A DNA stretch of 64,000 nt from Halieaceae bacterium UBA6060 (GTDB taxonomy: Bacteria; Pseudomonadota; Gammaproteobacteria; Pseudomonadales; Halieaceae). The translations under genes were made by a program, and so were the position numbers. The notes under the pieces were generated by a model. The model saw nothing but the letters and a program-made list of their open reading frames with translations. It was not told the DNA's origin and did no database searches. The stretch is taken from the NCBI GenBank assembly GCA_002428935.1, contig DIYG01000028.1, forward strand, positions 1 through 64,000, read 5' to 3'. Of the stretch, positions 8,894 to 17,863 are shown one piece after another; the first letter of the stretch is position 1; each line of letters begins with the position of its first letter.

Positions 8894-9307
8894 TCAGCTA
8901 TCGCTGAAACTGCGCAGCTCCCGACACAAACGACCCTCACAGAACAACAAGCCGCGCTCAGCAACGATGGCCGCCCGCTGAGGACTTCCGGCAGCGGCAT
9001 GGGTGCGAGCGAGTTCCAGATACACCTCAGCACTCTCAGGGGCAATACGTAGGGCACGTTCCAGGCGCGTAAAGCTTGCAGGAAGGTTGCCCGACGAACG
9101 CAGTCGACGAGCATCATCCAGTAAACCCTGAACAGCGTCCTGATGAGCCGGCGATACAGGCCCCGTTGCGGGCACCGCGGGCGTCGCGCCCGCGCTGGAT
9201 CCCCGCGAGGCTGCAGGAGCCTTCGTCGACACGGGCTCTGGGGTGCTGGCACAAGCACCCAATAACAGCAAAATGACCACAAACCCCAGGCGATGGAACA
9301 CGTTCAA
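8894..9307 (-). CDS. TPR-containing lipoprotein
   Basis: This 137-residue protein has a lipoprotein signal ending LLLLGAC, with the lipidated Cys at residue 19. A Ser/Thr/Pro/Ala linker follows, then one to two TPR-like helix pairs (roughly residues 60-120). It overlaps the 3' end of the PBP1b gene by 4 bases and is probably translated with it. That suggests an outer-membrane partner of peptidoglycan synthesis, by analogy with lipoproteins that activate PBP1b (LpoB, or LpoP in Pseudomonas, which has TPRs). This functional link is inference from context and architecture. Confidence 0.75.
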   Translation of the reverse strand: MNVFHRLGFVVILLLLGACASTPEPVSTKAPAASRGSSAGATPAVPATGPVSPAHQDAVQGLLDDARRLRSSGNLPASFTRLERALRIAPESAEVYLELARTHAAAGSPQRAAIVAERGLLFCEGRLCRELRSFSDS

Positions 9308-11550
9308 CCCCCGAACAGCTTTTCAAACCAGCCGCGCAAGCCCTCTCCCCGGTCCCGGCAATCCGTGCGCTGTACAGGCTCAGACCCTTCGATAAAAGGA
9401 AGCAAGCGAGCGTCGCTACAACCCTCGCCGGTGAGCATACCCCGTTGATCATCGATCCAGTGCAACTGCACACCTTCGGGCATGCGGTAGTACAGCGGTC
9501 GAGTCGCCGCACCGGCCATGAAATCCGCCCAGATCCGCAAAGCGCCGCTGGAACCGGTCAAACCTGTCGCATCATTGTTATCGCGACCTATCCAGGTCAC
9601 CGCCAGCAAATCGCCAGAGAAACCAGCAAACCACGAATCTCGACCATCATTTGTGGTGCCGGTTTTGCCCGCCACATGGAAGTCGTTGTCGAGATACCGG
9701 TACACACCTCGCCCGGTGCCTTCGCGAACCACCTCTCGCAGGGCGTAGCGCAGTAAATGAACCGCTCGGGCGTCTACGCCTCGTTCATACTCCGTAAGAT
9801 TGCTGCGTAGGGTTTCGCCGTCGCGATTCACGATGCTGCGAATACTTCGCAGAGGCGTACGTATGCCGTCAACGGCGATGGTTTGATAGATCCTCGCCAT
9901 CATCAGTGGCGAATACTCCCCCGCGCCAAGCGCCAGGGACGGCACCCGGGGCACGCTTTGTTTCAGTCCCAGGCGACGGAGCATGTTTTCCACGGCGGGA
10001 ACTCCCAACTCCATACCAAGACGTGCCGTCGCCTGGTTCCAGGAGTTCGCCAGGGCTCGATGGAGCAACACCTGCCCATGGGATTCTCGATCGAAGTTAC
10101 GGGGTGCCCAGACGCTGCCATCAGGCCCGGCAATACGCAGGGCCGAATCGTCGAGCACCGTCGCCAGCGTATAGCGCTCGGGCTGCTCCAGGGCGGCCAG
10201 ATAGACGGCAGGTTTGAGCAGCGATCCCGCCGGCCGACGAGCGTCCAAAGCACGATTAAAACCCGTTGCCCGGGGTTCACGCCCTCCCAGCAGAGCGACC
10301 ACTTCACCGTTGGAGGTTCGCGTGACCACGCTGGCGGTTTGCAGATCACCACCGGGATTGAGGGTGTTCAAGATCCGGCTAGCACTGGTTTCCAACTGCC
10401 GTTGCAGCCGCGGATCCAGGGGCGTAAAGATACGTAGACCAGCGCTGGCATAGTCTTCTCGGCGATACTGATCCACCAGATGGCGACGCACGAGATCCAG
10501 ATATGCGGGGAATCGATCCGCAGAACTGCCCGATTGAAGCGACAGGGGCATCGCCTGGGCGACCGTTGCCTGACCCTCGTTGATAACTCCCTGCTCCGCC
10601 ATGACACGCAACACCAAATCCCGGCGCTCGCGAGCACGCTGCGGATTACGCCGGGGGTTGTACAAACTGGGACCACGAATCATGCCGATGAGCAGAGCCT
10701 GCTGATGCAGACCCAGCTCCTCGAGGGGCGTATCGAAGTAGTGCTGAGCTGCCAAGGCGAAGCCATGGATCGCTCGCGGCCCATCCTGACCGAGGTACAC
10801 CTCGTTCATGTAGCTCTCGAGGATGGCGTCCTTGGGGTAATGCACCTCGATCAACACGGCCATGAGAAGCTCCGTGAGCTTCCTTCGAATGGTCCGCTCG
10901 GAGCTGAGGTAGTAGTTCTTTACCAACTGCTGCGTGATGGTGCTGCCACCAGCTACCACCCCACCGGAGCGTAGATTACTGATCGCGGCCCGGGTGATTC
11001 CCGTGATCGAAAACCCCCAGTGGCGATAGAACTGGCGGTCCTCTATCGCCAGCAACCCTCGTTGCAGCGTGTCCGGCACCGCACTCAACCGCAGCAACAA
11101 ACGATCTTCCCCATGGGTCGGGTAGATGCCGCCGATCTTCTGTGGCTCCAGGCGCAGAATGTCCAGCGTATCGCCGGCGCTGGCGAGGGCGGACACCTGT
11201 TCAGCAGAGAAGGACAAACGCACCAACCTTGGGGGCTCGGCGCCGTCTGGGAAGTCAAAGCCTCGGCTGTGAACTCGAAGACTGCCAGGTCCAAGCTCGA
11301 ACTGCCCTCGATCGCGAACTCGCTCCACGCGTCGGTAACCCAGAGCTTCCAGCTCGGCGCGCACGTCGGCCAAAGACAGGCGCGCCCCGGCGAATAGCTC
11401 CAGGGGTCGAGCAAACACCTGCGCAGGCAAAGCGTAACGCTTGGCCTCAAAGGTGCCGGTGATCACACCGTCCAAATAAAACAGACCTGCGAGCACCAGG
11501 CAGAGGAGAACCAGGAGTAGTTTGCGTAAAAAGGCTTTCATAGACGCCAT
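9304..11550 (-). CDS. mrcB: Penicillin-binding protein 1B (bifunctional class A PBP)
   Basis: This inner-membrane enzyme polymerises lipid II and crosslinks peptidoglycan. From the ATG at 11550 it has 748 residues: a short cytoplasmic end, one membrane helix (KLLLVLLCLVLAGLFYLDG), a UB2H-like region, a GT51 transglycosylase and a transpeptidase. The GT51 motifs are EDRQFYRHWG, GGSTITQQLVKN and RKLTELLMA. The transpeptidase has SLLK (in AGSLLKP), SWN and KTGTT. Another in-frame ATG lies at 11541, and a frame back to 11661 would cross the divergent kinase promoter region. The downstream TPR lipoprotein overlaps it by 4 bases. Confidence 0.94.
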   Translation of the reverse strand: MASMKAFLRKLLLVLLCLVLAGLFYLDGVITGTFEAKRYALPAQVFARPLELFAGARLSLADVRAELEALGYRRVERVRDRGQFELGPGSLRVHSRGFDFPDGAEPPRLVRLSFSAEQVSALASAGDTLDILRLEPQKIGGIYPTHGEDRLLLRLSAVPDTLQRGLLAIEDRQFYRHWGFSITGITRAAISNLRSGGVVAGGSTITQQLVKNYYLSSERTIRRKLTELLMAVLIEVHYPKDAILESYMNEVYLGQDGPRAIHGFALAAQHYFDTPLEELGLHQQALLIGMIRGPSLYNPRRNPQRARERRDLVLRVMAEQGVINEGQATVAQAMPLSLQSGSSADRFPAYLDLVRRHLVDQYRREDYASAGLRIFTPLDPRLQRQLETSASRILNTLNPGGDLQTASVVTRTSNGEVVALLGGREPRATGFNRALDARRPAGSLLKPAVYLAALEQPERYTLATVLDDSALRIAGPDGSVWAPRNFDRESHGQVLLHRALANSWNQATARLGMELGVPAVENMLRRLGLKQSVPRVPSLALGAGEYSPLMMARIYQTIAVDGIRTPLRSIRSIVNRDGETLRSNLTEYERGVDARAVHLLRYALREVVREGTGRGVYRYLDNDFHVAGKTGTTNDGRDSWFAGFSGDLLAVTWIGRDNNDATGLTGSSGALRIWADFMAGAATRPLYYRMPEGVQLHWIDDQRGMLTGEGCSDARLLPFIEGSEPVQRTDCRDRGEGLRGWFEKLFGG

Positions 11551-11665
11551 GGGCGGGCAGTGTACTTCGCCGTAGCACAAGCGACCAAAAGAGTTGGCCC
11601 TCTGCGCTACCCATGGACGAACAAGACCCGCATAATGCCGCGCTTTTACGGCCACGGGCACAAGA

Positions 11666-12676
11666 ATGAAACGCTACAAGGTATATGGCCTGGGTAACGC
11701 ACTGGTGGACACGGAAATTCGTGTGCAAGACACCGACCTGCGCGATCTGGGCGTGGAGAAGGGATTGATGACCCTGGTCGACCGCGACCGACGAGCCGAG
11801 CTGCTCAATGCCCTGGACGGACATCTGCCCAAGGCCCATCACGCCAGTGGTGGTAGCGCTGGCAACAGCATGATTGCTACGGCACTTTTTGGCGGTCGCT
11901 GTTTTATGAGCTGCCGGGTGGCCGACGATGCGGACGGTGACATCTATCTCCGCGACCTCGAGCACGCGGGGGTCAGCTACCTACCCCCCGCGCACAGTGA
12001 AGAGCCGACGGGCAAATGCCTGGTACTGGTGACCCCCGACGCAGAGCGCAGCATGAACACCTATCTCGGCGCCTCGGAACAGCTGAGCATTCAGCAGCTC
12101 GATGCCCAGGCCATTGCGGACTCCGACTATCTGTACATCGAAGGGTATCTGGTGAGCTCCGAGACAGGCCTCGCCGCCGCCGTTAGGGCGCGAGAGATCG
12201 CGGAGGCTGCCGGAGTCCCCGTCGCCGTGAGTTTCTCTGATCCCGGCATGGTTGAACACTTCCCCGAGCAGTTTCGTCAGATCGTCGGCGACGGTGTGGA
12301 CCTCGTGTTCGCCAACGAAGCCGAGGCTCTTAGCTGGACACACACAAGCACCCTTGATGAGGCTCTAGAGGCCATGAAAGCCACCGCCAAGCGTTATGCG
12401 ATCACCCTTGGAAACAAAGGCGCCGTGTGTTTTGACGGTCAGGAAACCTATCGCATACCGGTGCATGCAGTGGACGCCGTGGACAGTAACGGGGCCGGCG
12501 ATATGTTTGCCGGCGCATTTCTCTATGGCGTTACCCGTGGCGAAGATTTTGCTACGGCGGGACAGTTCGCCAGCATCGCCGCGGGCAAGGTGGTTTCCCA
12601 ATGGGGCCCTCGCCTGAAGCCCGAGCAGTATGGGAAACTACGGGACGAGTTCTTCAGCTCGGAACCGGCAGCTTAA
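11666..12676 (+). CDS. PfkB-family carbohydrate/adenosine kinase
   Basis: This 336-residue cytosolic ribokinase-family enzyme phosphorylates a sugar or nucleoside. The N-terminal GNALVDTE and the glycine pair HASGGSAGNS match the PfkB type 1 signature. The C-terminal anion-hole/catalytic motif DSNGAGDMFAGAF contains the base Asp. The closest named group I recognise is bacterial adenosine kinase, but the substrate cannot be fixed from sequence. It diverges from mrcB, with about 115 bases between the two starts. Confidence 0.85.
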   Translation: MKRYKVYGLGNALVDTEIRVQDTDLRDLGVEKGLMTLVDRDRRAELLNALDGHLPKAHHASGGSAGNSMIATALFGGRCFMSCRVADDADGDIYLRDLEHAGVSYLPPAHSEEPTGKCLVLVTPDAERSMNTYLGASEQLSIQQLDAQAIADSDYLYIEGYLVSSETGLAAAVRAREIAEAAGVPVAVSFSDPGMVEHFPEQFRQIVGDGVDLVFANEAEALSWTHTSTLDEALEAMKATAKRYAITLGNKGAVCFDGQETYRIPVHAVDAVDSNGAGDMFAGAFLYGVTRGEDFATAGQFASIAAGKVVSQWGPRLKPEQYGKLRDEFFSSEPAA

Positions 12677-12731
12677 ACGCCAGCTCACTACCGCCGCCCG
12701 CTTCACAACAGCGTTTGGAGACCGTCGAACC

Positions 12732-13076
12732 ATGGACAAGCCCCTCATCAAGCAAGACCCGCTGTACCGACTCCTGCGCCAGGAAGACATCAAAGCGTTC
12801 AATGAGCAGCGCGATACCCTGGACACGGCGGAGCTGAAAAACGGCGATTACCGCGGGCGCGACCTTCGCAATATGAACGCAGCGGGCCTCGACTTCAGCA
12901 ATTCCTATTTCCGTAACGCAGATCTATCGGGTATCGATTTTCGGACCACAAATTTGCGCGGCGCCAGCCTCCTGGACGCCAAGCTTTCGGGGGTATTCTT
13001 CCCCGCGGAGCTCAGCGCCGAAGAGATCCGTTTATCCCTGGATACGGGAACCCGTTTGCGCTATCGCGACGACTAG
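12732..13076 (+). CDS. Small pentapeptide-repeat protein
   Basis: This 114-residue protein has an N-terminal helical part and a run of pentapeptide repeats of A(D/N)LxX type, from about residue 37 to 82 (DYRGRDLRNMNAAGLDFSNS and following ADLSG, TNLRG, ASLLD). That is enough for two to three turns of a right-handed beta-helix, shorter than DNA-gyrase-protecting family members. The start is ATG at 12732 with GGAG upstream; a longer frame from 12630 overlaps the kinase. The function is unknown. Confidence 0.8.
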   Translation: MDKPLIKQDPLYRLLRQEDIKAFNEQRDTLDTAELKNGDYRGRDLRNMNAAGLDFSNSYFRNADLSGIDFRTTNLRGASLLDAKLSGVFFPAELSAEEIRLSLDTGTRLRYRDD

Positions 13077-13085
13077 CAATACGCC

Positions 13086-14177
13086 TTAGCCCTGGGCCAG
13101 CAGGTCTCGTAAATCGATGATGGCGGCATTGGCGCGGCTGATGTAGGAAGCCATGACCAGAGAATGATTAGCCAATAGGCCAAAACCGCTACCGTTGAGA
13201 ATCATCGGGCTCCAAACAAAATCTTGCGTGGCTTCGAGTTCCCGGATGATCTGGCGCAGACTCACCTGGGCGTTCTTGTCTTTCAGGACTTCGGCAAAAT
13301 CTACCTCCGCCGCCTTGAGGAAATGCATAAGCGCCCAGGCGGCACCGCGCGATTCATAGAACACATCGTCTATCTCATGCCAGGGCGTGCGCACCTTGAG
13401 TTCGCTGGGAGCACTCGTCGCCTGGGTGGCATTCTGCTCACCGGCCAAATCCGTGTTCACACGACGATCCGCAACGCTCGCCGACAAACGCTGAGATAAG
13501 CTCCCCAGACGTGTGTTGACCATGGCCAACCACTCGCGCAGATTGTCCGCCCGGGCATAGAACTGCGCATTGGGTTGTGCCGGGTCAACCAGTCGCGCCA
13601 GATACGCTTCCGTATACCGCACGGCCTCGCGGTACTTGGTTTCCGATGCGGGTAACAACCAGCTGTCGGACTGAAAGTTCAACCGGGGCTCGGCCAAAGC
13701 CAGATCTTCATCTTCCTTGGACTGCGACTGGGAGCGAGACAAGACTTCGCGAAGGGCGCGGGAAAGATCCCGGGCCTGAATGAGCGCGCCGTATTCCCAG
13801 TTGGGCATGTTGTCCAGATAAACGCCGGGAGGAAATCGATCGTTGCGTAAAAAGCCACCCGGTTTGTCCAGAAGCGTATCGATAACGCCGATGAGCGCTG
13901 CCGTAGTGACCGCTCCGGTCACCAGCTCTCCGCTCTTTTCCGCGTTCACATCCGCATAGCCACGGGCCTTCTCGCGCACGTCGAAGTCGCCCGGAGGCAC
14001 GCTCCAGTACAAACCGAGGACCAACACAATCACCAGGTAAACACCTAGCAACGCCCCACTGATATTCAACCAGCGTCCCTGGGGCAAATAGTCGTCGGCG
14101 AAATTTTGCAGGCGTCGAGCCAGCCCAGACGCCTTCTGTGGCCCTTCCGTAGCGTTGCTATTCGATTCTTCGCTCAT
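13086..14177 (-). CDS. DUF2333 family membrane-anchored protein
   Basis: This 363-residue protein matches the DUF2333 family of gammaproteobacteria, whose function is unknown. A polar N-terminus of about 35 residues is followed by one membrane helix (ISGALLGVYLVIVLVLGLYW) and a large, mostly helical periplasmic domain. I chose the ATG at 14177 (MSEES), because longer frames overlap the PCuAC gene. It lies 13 bases after the PCuAC gene on the same strand, so the two are probably co-transcribed. Confidence 0.85.
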   Translation of the reverse strand: MSEESNSNATEGPQKASGLARRLQNFADDYLPQGRWLNISGALLGVYLVIVLVLGLYWSVPPGDFDVREKARGYADVNAEKSGELVTGAVTTAALIGVIDTLLDKPGGFLRNDRFPPGVYLDNMPNWEYGALIQARDLSRALREVLSRSQSQSKEDEDLALAEPRLNFQSDSWLLPASETKYREAVRYTEAYLARLVDPAQPNAQFYARADNLREWLAMVNTRLGSLSQRLSASVADRRVNTDLAGEQNATQATSAPSELKVRTPWHEIDDVFYESRGAAWALMHFLKAAEVDFAEVLKDKNAQVSLRQIIRELEATQDFVWSPMILNGSGFGLLANHSLVMASYISRANAAIIDLRDLLAQG

Positions 14178-14190
14178 CCGTCCATCGTCC

Positions 14191-14667
14191 TCAGGGCTTA
14201 TTACCGCCGTGATCCGCAGACGAACGGCCCGCCGGAGATCGCAGCACTGGTGCGTCTGCGCACATGGAATCGCCTTCACTGATCAAGCAAATGGGCACCA
14301 GCTCGCCAACCTCCGGTGTTCGCTCAAGGCCCATCAACATGATGTGTTTACCGCCGGGAGCTAGCTCTACCGTCTCTCCCGGACCGAGGGATAGCTTTTC
14401 AATTTCCACCATCCGGCTGCGGCCGTCTACGGTCTGAGTCTCGTGCAAGCTGGCATCACCGATGGGTGAAGACACACCGTCGATCTCCACGGGCTCGCCA
14501 CCAGCAACAATGCGCAAATACGCGGCGGTCATTCGCTGTCCCGGTGGCATGGCCCTGACCCAGACGTCTTCGGCACGAAGACTAGCCTCAGGATCGGCGC
14601 CAGCGGCACCCAGGGGGGAGGTCAAAAGGGCTAAAAAAGCGAAAAGGGGGCTGAACCGAATCATCAT
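14191..14667 (-). CDS. Periplasmic copper chaperone of the PCu(A)C family
   Basis: PCuAC proteins bind Cu(I) in the periplasm and help deliver it to cytochrome oxidase. This 158-residue protein has a signal peptide (FAFLALLTSPLGAAGA). It also has the family's H(M)x10Mx21HxM metal motif: His in SLHETQTVDG, Met in SRMVEI, then KHIMLMG. I chose the ATG at 14667; a second Met follows at once (14664). It diverges from dsbD and precedes the DUF2333 gene. Confidence 0.9.
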   Translation of the reverse strand: MMIRFSPLFAFLALLTSPLGAAGADPEASLRAEDVWVRAMPPGQRMTAAYLRIVAGGEPVEIDGVSSPIGDASLHETQTVDGRSRMVEIEKLSLGPGETVELAPGGKHIMLMGLERTPEVGELVPICLISEGDSMCADAPVLRSPAGRSSADHGGNKP

Positions 14668-14810
14668 AGATGCAGTAAATGAACTGTCCTGGGGAACCAA
14701 AGGCCTGAACCAGTCATCATAGCAGGACCGGGCGAGGGACACCGCGCCTCAATGATCGAGGCTGATAGAATAGCCCCCGCTAAAAACTCGAAGTTGAAGA
14801 TTCACAGTTC

Positions 14811-16634
14811 ATGGCAATAGCAGCACACTCAAGGGCAGGTTTCAGCGCCAACACGGACTTATCCAGGTCGGGGTGGACGTTCGCCATGCTCTGGGTGCTC
14901 CTCGGCTCACTGGTGCTGTGGACTGGCGCGAATCCCGTGAACGCCCAGGGCCTATCCGCGCCCGATAGCACCGACCTTCTCGGCGGCGGATCAGCGGCGC
15001 AGTTCCTCCCCGTTGAAGAAGCCTACCCCCTGGCCGTAGATGCCAGTGACGAACAGAATCTGCGACTGGTTTGGCAAATGCCCGCCGGTTACTACCTGTA
15101 CCAACATGCCTTCCGCTTTGAACTTACCCAGGATGGGCAAGCGATCACTTCCGAGGCGATCTATCCGCCGGCCCTGACTCGGGAAGACGAGTACTTTGGC
15201 CGCGTAGAGGTCTACTACGACAGCGCCGAGGTAAGCCTGAAGACGAGTCGGCCGGTCCGCGACGCGGAGCTTTCCGTGACCTCCCAGGGCTGCGCGGATG
15301 CGGGCTTGTGCTACCCGCCTCGCACCCAGCGATTCCGCATCGATGCCAGCGGCATCGTTACGGAACTCGCCTCGGGGGAGCCCCAGCGGACTAGCCCACA
15401 ACCCATGACCGCAAGCCCCGCAACACCTCCCCTGCTGTTCATGATGCTCCTGGCTTTTGCGGGCGGACTGATCCTGAATCTCATGCCCTGCGTGTTGCCG
15501 ATTCTTTCCCTGAAGATCCTCGGTTTTGCCTGCGCATCCGCGGAAGACCGCCATCGCCACGGTTTGCTCTATAGCGCCGGAGTGATCGTGAGTTTCCTGG
15601 CAACCGCCCTGTTGCTCATTAGCCTGCGCAGTGCAGGACAAGCCATCGGCTGGGGTTTCCAACTCCAATCACCGGGCTTTGTCATCGCGCTGGCGTACCT
15701 TTTTATACTCATGGGTCTGGGCATGAGCGGTCTTGTCGCCCTGGGCAATCGTTTTATGAACCTCGGTTCAGACCTCGCAGGCCAAGGCGGTGCCACGGGT
15801 AGCTTCTTTACGGGTGTGCTGGCGGTATTGGTGGCAAGCCCCTGCACGGCACCTTTTATGGGCACGGCCCTGGGTTACGCCCTGGTACAACCGGCCACAG
15901 TCGGCCTTACGGTCTTTGCCGCGCTCGGCGCTGGCATGGCCGCGCCCATGTTATTGCTTTCCTATAGCGAAACCGCGCGCAATCATATGCCGAGGCCCGG
16001 CCCGTGGATGGACCGTCTCAAGCAGGCCCTGGCGTTTCCTCTCTACGCCACAGCCCTGTGGTTGTTTTGGGTCGCTGGTCGGCAGGCCGGTATCGATGTA
16101 ATGGCGGCAGCACTCTTGGGCGCTCTGCTCATCGCCCTGGGGCTGTGGTGCTGGCGCGGTGGTGCCATCGCCAAGAGCCTCGCCGCGCTGTGCCTCGTAA
16201 GTGCCCTTCTTCTCGCCGCCTGGAGGCCCGCTTACACCGTCGATGGGTTCGCCGATATGCCCGCAGGCAGCGTGGCCTATTCGTCTCAGCGGCTCCAGGA
16301 ACTGCGCCGCCAGGGGACTCCCGTGTTTGTCGATGTCACCGCCGATTGGTGCATCACTTGCCTGGCGAACAAACGCACGGTCCTTGAAACGGAAACCGTG
16401 CAGGAAGCCTTTCGCGCCGCGGGTATCACTTACATGATTGCGGACTGGACCGACTATGACCCCGAAATCGCGGCCTTCGTATCCGGCCACGGTCGCAGCG
16501 GCATACCCCTGTACGTACTCTACGCTGAGCCGGCGGAACCTCAGCTTCTACCACAACTATTGCGCCGGAAGATTGTTCTGGACGCCATCGACGATGTGGC
16601 TACGCCAAAGCTCGCGGCGGTAGCGGACCGGTGA
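14811..16634 (+). CDS. dsbD: Thiol:disulfide interchange protein DsbD
   Basis: DsbD passes electrons from cytosolic thioredoxin across the inner membrane to periplasmic disulfide isomerases and cytochrome-c maturation proteins. The 607-residue protein has all three modules. The N-terminal alpha domain has the pair in SQGCADAGLCYPP. Eight membrane helices carry the cysteines in LMPCVLP and ASPCTAPFMG. The C-terminal thioredoxin domain has WCITC. A signal peptide ends near PVNAQ. It is divergent from the PCuAC gene, so two redox/copper periplasmic functions share a promoter region. Confidence 0.95.
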   Translation: MAIAAHSRAGFSANTDLSRSGWTFAMLWVLLGSLVLWTGANPVNAQGLSAPDSTDLLGGGSAAQFLPVEEAYPLAVDASDEQNLRLVWQMPAGYYLYQHAFRFELTQDGQAITSEAIYPPALTREDEYFGRVEVYYDSAEVSLKTSRPVRDAELSVTSQGCADAGLCYPPRTQRFRIDASGIVTELASGEPQRTSPQPMTASPATPPLLFMMLLAFAGGLILNLMPCVLPILSLKILGFACASAEDRHRHGLLYSAGVIVSFLATALLLISLRSAGQAIGWGFQLQSPGFVIALAYLFILMGLGMSGLVALGNRFMNLGSDLAGQGGATGSFFTGVLAVLVASPCTAPFMGTALGYALVQPATVGLTVFAALGAGMAAPMLLLSYSETARNHMPRPGPWMDRLKQALAFPLYATALWLFWVAGRQAGIDVMAAALLGALLIALGLWCWRGGAIAKSLAALCLVSALLLAAWRPAYTVDGFADMPAGSVAYSSQRLQELRRQGTPVFVDVTADWCITCLANKRTVLETETVQEAFRAAGITYMIADWTDYDPEIAAFVSGHGRSGIPLYVLYAEPAEPQLLPQLLRRKIVLDAIDDVATPKLAAVADR

Positions 16635-16836
16635 GATCCGTTTAACCCTGGACCGTTCGCTGGATCACACCCGTAGTATTGGGCCACCACCACAAGCCGC
16701 TAGCGCTAATCCCCAGCTCGAGACCCCATTTCGCTCGCCCAGTATCCACGCACACCCGAAACCTCTAACTCGCGTCGAATTTCGGGAAAAATCCCGCGAT
16801 CTCCTGAAAAATACTCAATTATCTGGACACGCAGGC

Positions 16837-16876
16837 CTTTTTGAGGAAGACTTGCCGCACTTTTGGCTTTTTGAGG
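16837..16876 (+). repeat. Two direct repeats 30 bp apart before aroQ
   Basis: The sequence CTTTTTGAGG occurs at 16837-16846 and again at 16867-16876, exactly 30 bases apart, 17 bases before the aroQ start. The 258-base gap between dsbD and aroQ also holds a small hairpin, CGGGA-AAAA-TCCCG, near 16785. These may be regulator sites or leader-RNA elements of the aroQ-accBC operon; nothing in the sequence decides which. Confidence 0.4.
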
Positions 16877-16892
16877 GATTTCGGGGCCTCCC

Positions 16893-17351
16893 ATGGCGGG
16901 CATTCTCGTACTACACGGACCCAATCTGAACCTCCTCGGAGAGCGCGAGCCCGGCATCTATGGCAGCGATACCCTGGAGGCCATCGATTCGCGATTGGCC
17001 CAGCAAGCCCAGGCCGCCGCCATGCCCCTGCATTGTTTCCAAAGCAATTCGGAAGCTGAACTCATCGGTGCCGTACAAAAAGCCCGCGAGAGCGGTATGC
17101 GCTTTGTCATTATCAATCCTGCCGCCTATACCCATACGAGCATCGCTTTACGCGACGCCCTGGCAGCAAGCCGTCTGCCCTTTGTGGAAGTTCATCTGTC
17201 GAACGTTCACGCCCGGGAACCGTTTCGGCACCGCTCCTATTTTTCCGATATCGCCCTCGGGGTCATCTGCGGCCTTGGCGCCCAGGGCTATGAATACGCG
17301 CTGCAGTTTGCCCTGCAGCATCTTGCCGCCTTACCCGATTCGACTGATTGA
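16893..17351 (+). CDS. aroQ: 3-dehydroquinate dehydratase, type II
   Basis: This enzyme dehydrates 3-dehydroquinate to 3-dehydroshikimate. The 152-residue flavodoxin-like protein begins with the family signature LVLHGPNLNLLGEREPGIYG, which carries the catalytic Arg and Tyr. It has NPAAYTHTS in the substrate site and EVHLSNVHAREPFRHRSY near the active-site His. It starts the aroQ-accB-accC-prmA run, 9 bases ahead of accB, the standard gammaproteobacterial arrangement. Confidence 0.97.
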   Translation: MAGILVLHGPNLNLLGEREPGIYGSDTLEAIDSRLAQQAQAAAMPLHCFQSNSEAELIGAVQKARESGMRFVIINPAAYTHTSIALRDALAASRLPFVEVHLSNVHAREPFRHRSYFSDIALGVICGLGAQGYEYALQFALQHLAALPDSTD

Positions 17352-17360
17352 GAAACTGCC

Positions 17361-17846
17361 ATGGATATTCGCAAGGTTAAAAAGCTGATCGAGCTGCTGG
17401 AGGAATCTGGCATTGGCGAAATCGAGATCAAGGAAGGTGAGGAGTCCGTACGGATCAGCCGTGGTGTGAGCGGCGCCCCAGCGCCAGCAGTGAACTACGG
17501 GGCAGTGCGACCACCACCGCCCGCGTCGGCAGCCGCCGCCGTACCACCCGCACCGGCTGCGGCACCAGCCGCCAGCACCCCAGAACCGGACACCGCCGAC
17601 GTAGATACCAACGGCCATATCGTTAAGTCCCCGATGGTGGGAACCTTTTACCGGTCTCCGTCGCCTTCATCCCCTTCGTTCGTCGAGGTCGGTGCTACGG
17701 TGAAAGCCGGAGACGTGCTGTGCATTGTCGAGGCCATGAAAATGATGAATCAGATCGAGGCCGATGCCTCGGGCACCATCGAAGCGGTGCTGGTGGAGAA
17801 TGGAGAGCCGGTGGAATTTGACCAGCCTCTGTTCTCCATCGTCTGA
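17361..17846 (+). CDS. accB: Biotin carboxyl carrier protein of acetyl-CoA carboxylase
   Basis: AccB carries the carboxybiotin used to make malonyl-CoA. The 161-residue protein has the usual N-terminal helical region, an Ala/Pro-rich linker (roughly residues 38-78) and a C-terminal biotinyl domain with EAMKMMNQIEAD; the first Lys of this motif receives biotin. AccA and AccD are not in the window. Confidence 0.97.
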   Translation: MDIRKVKKLIELLEESGIGEIEIKEGEESVRISRGVSGAPAPAVNYGAVRPPPPASAAAAVPPAPAAAPAASTPEPDTADVDTNGHIVKSPMVGTFYRSPSPSSPSFVEVGATVKAGDVLCIVEAMKMMNQIEADASGTIEAVLVENGEPVEFDQPLFSIV

Positions 17847-17863
17847 GTTCGGGTAAGCCGGCC

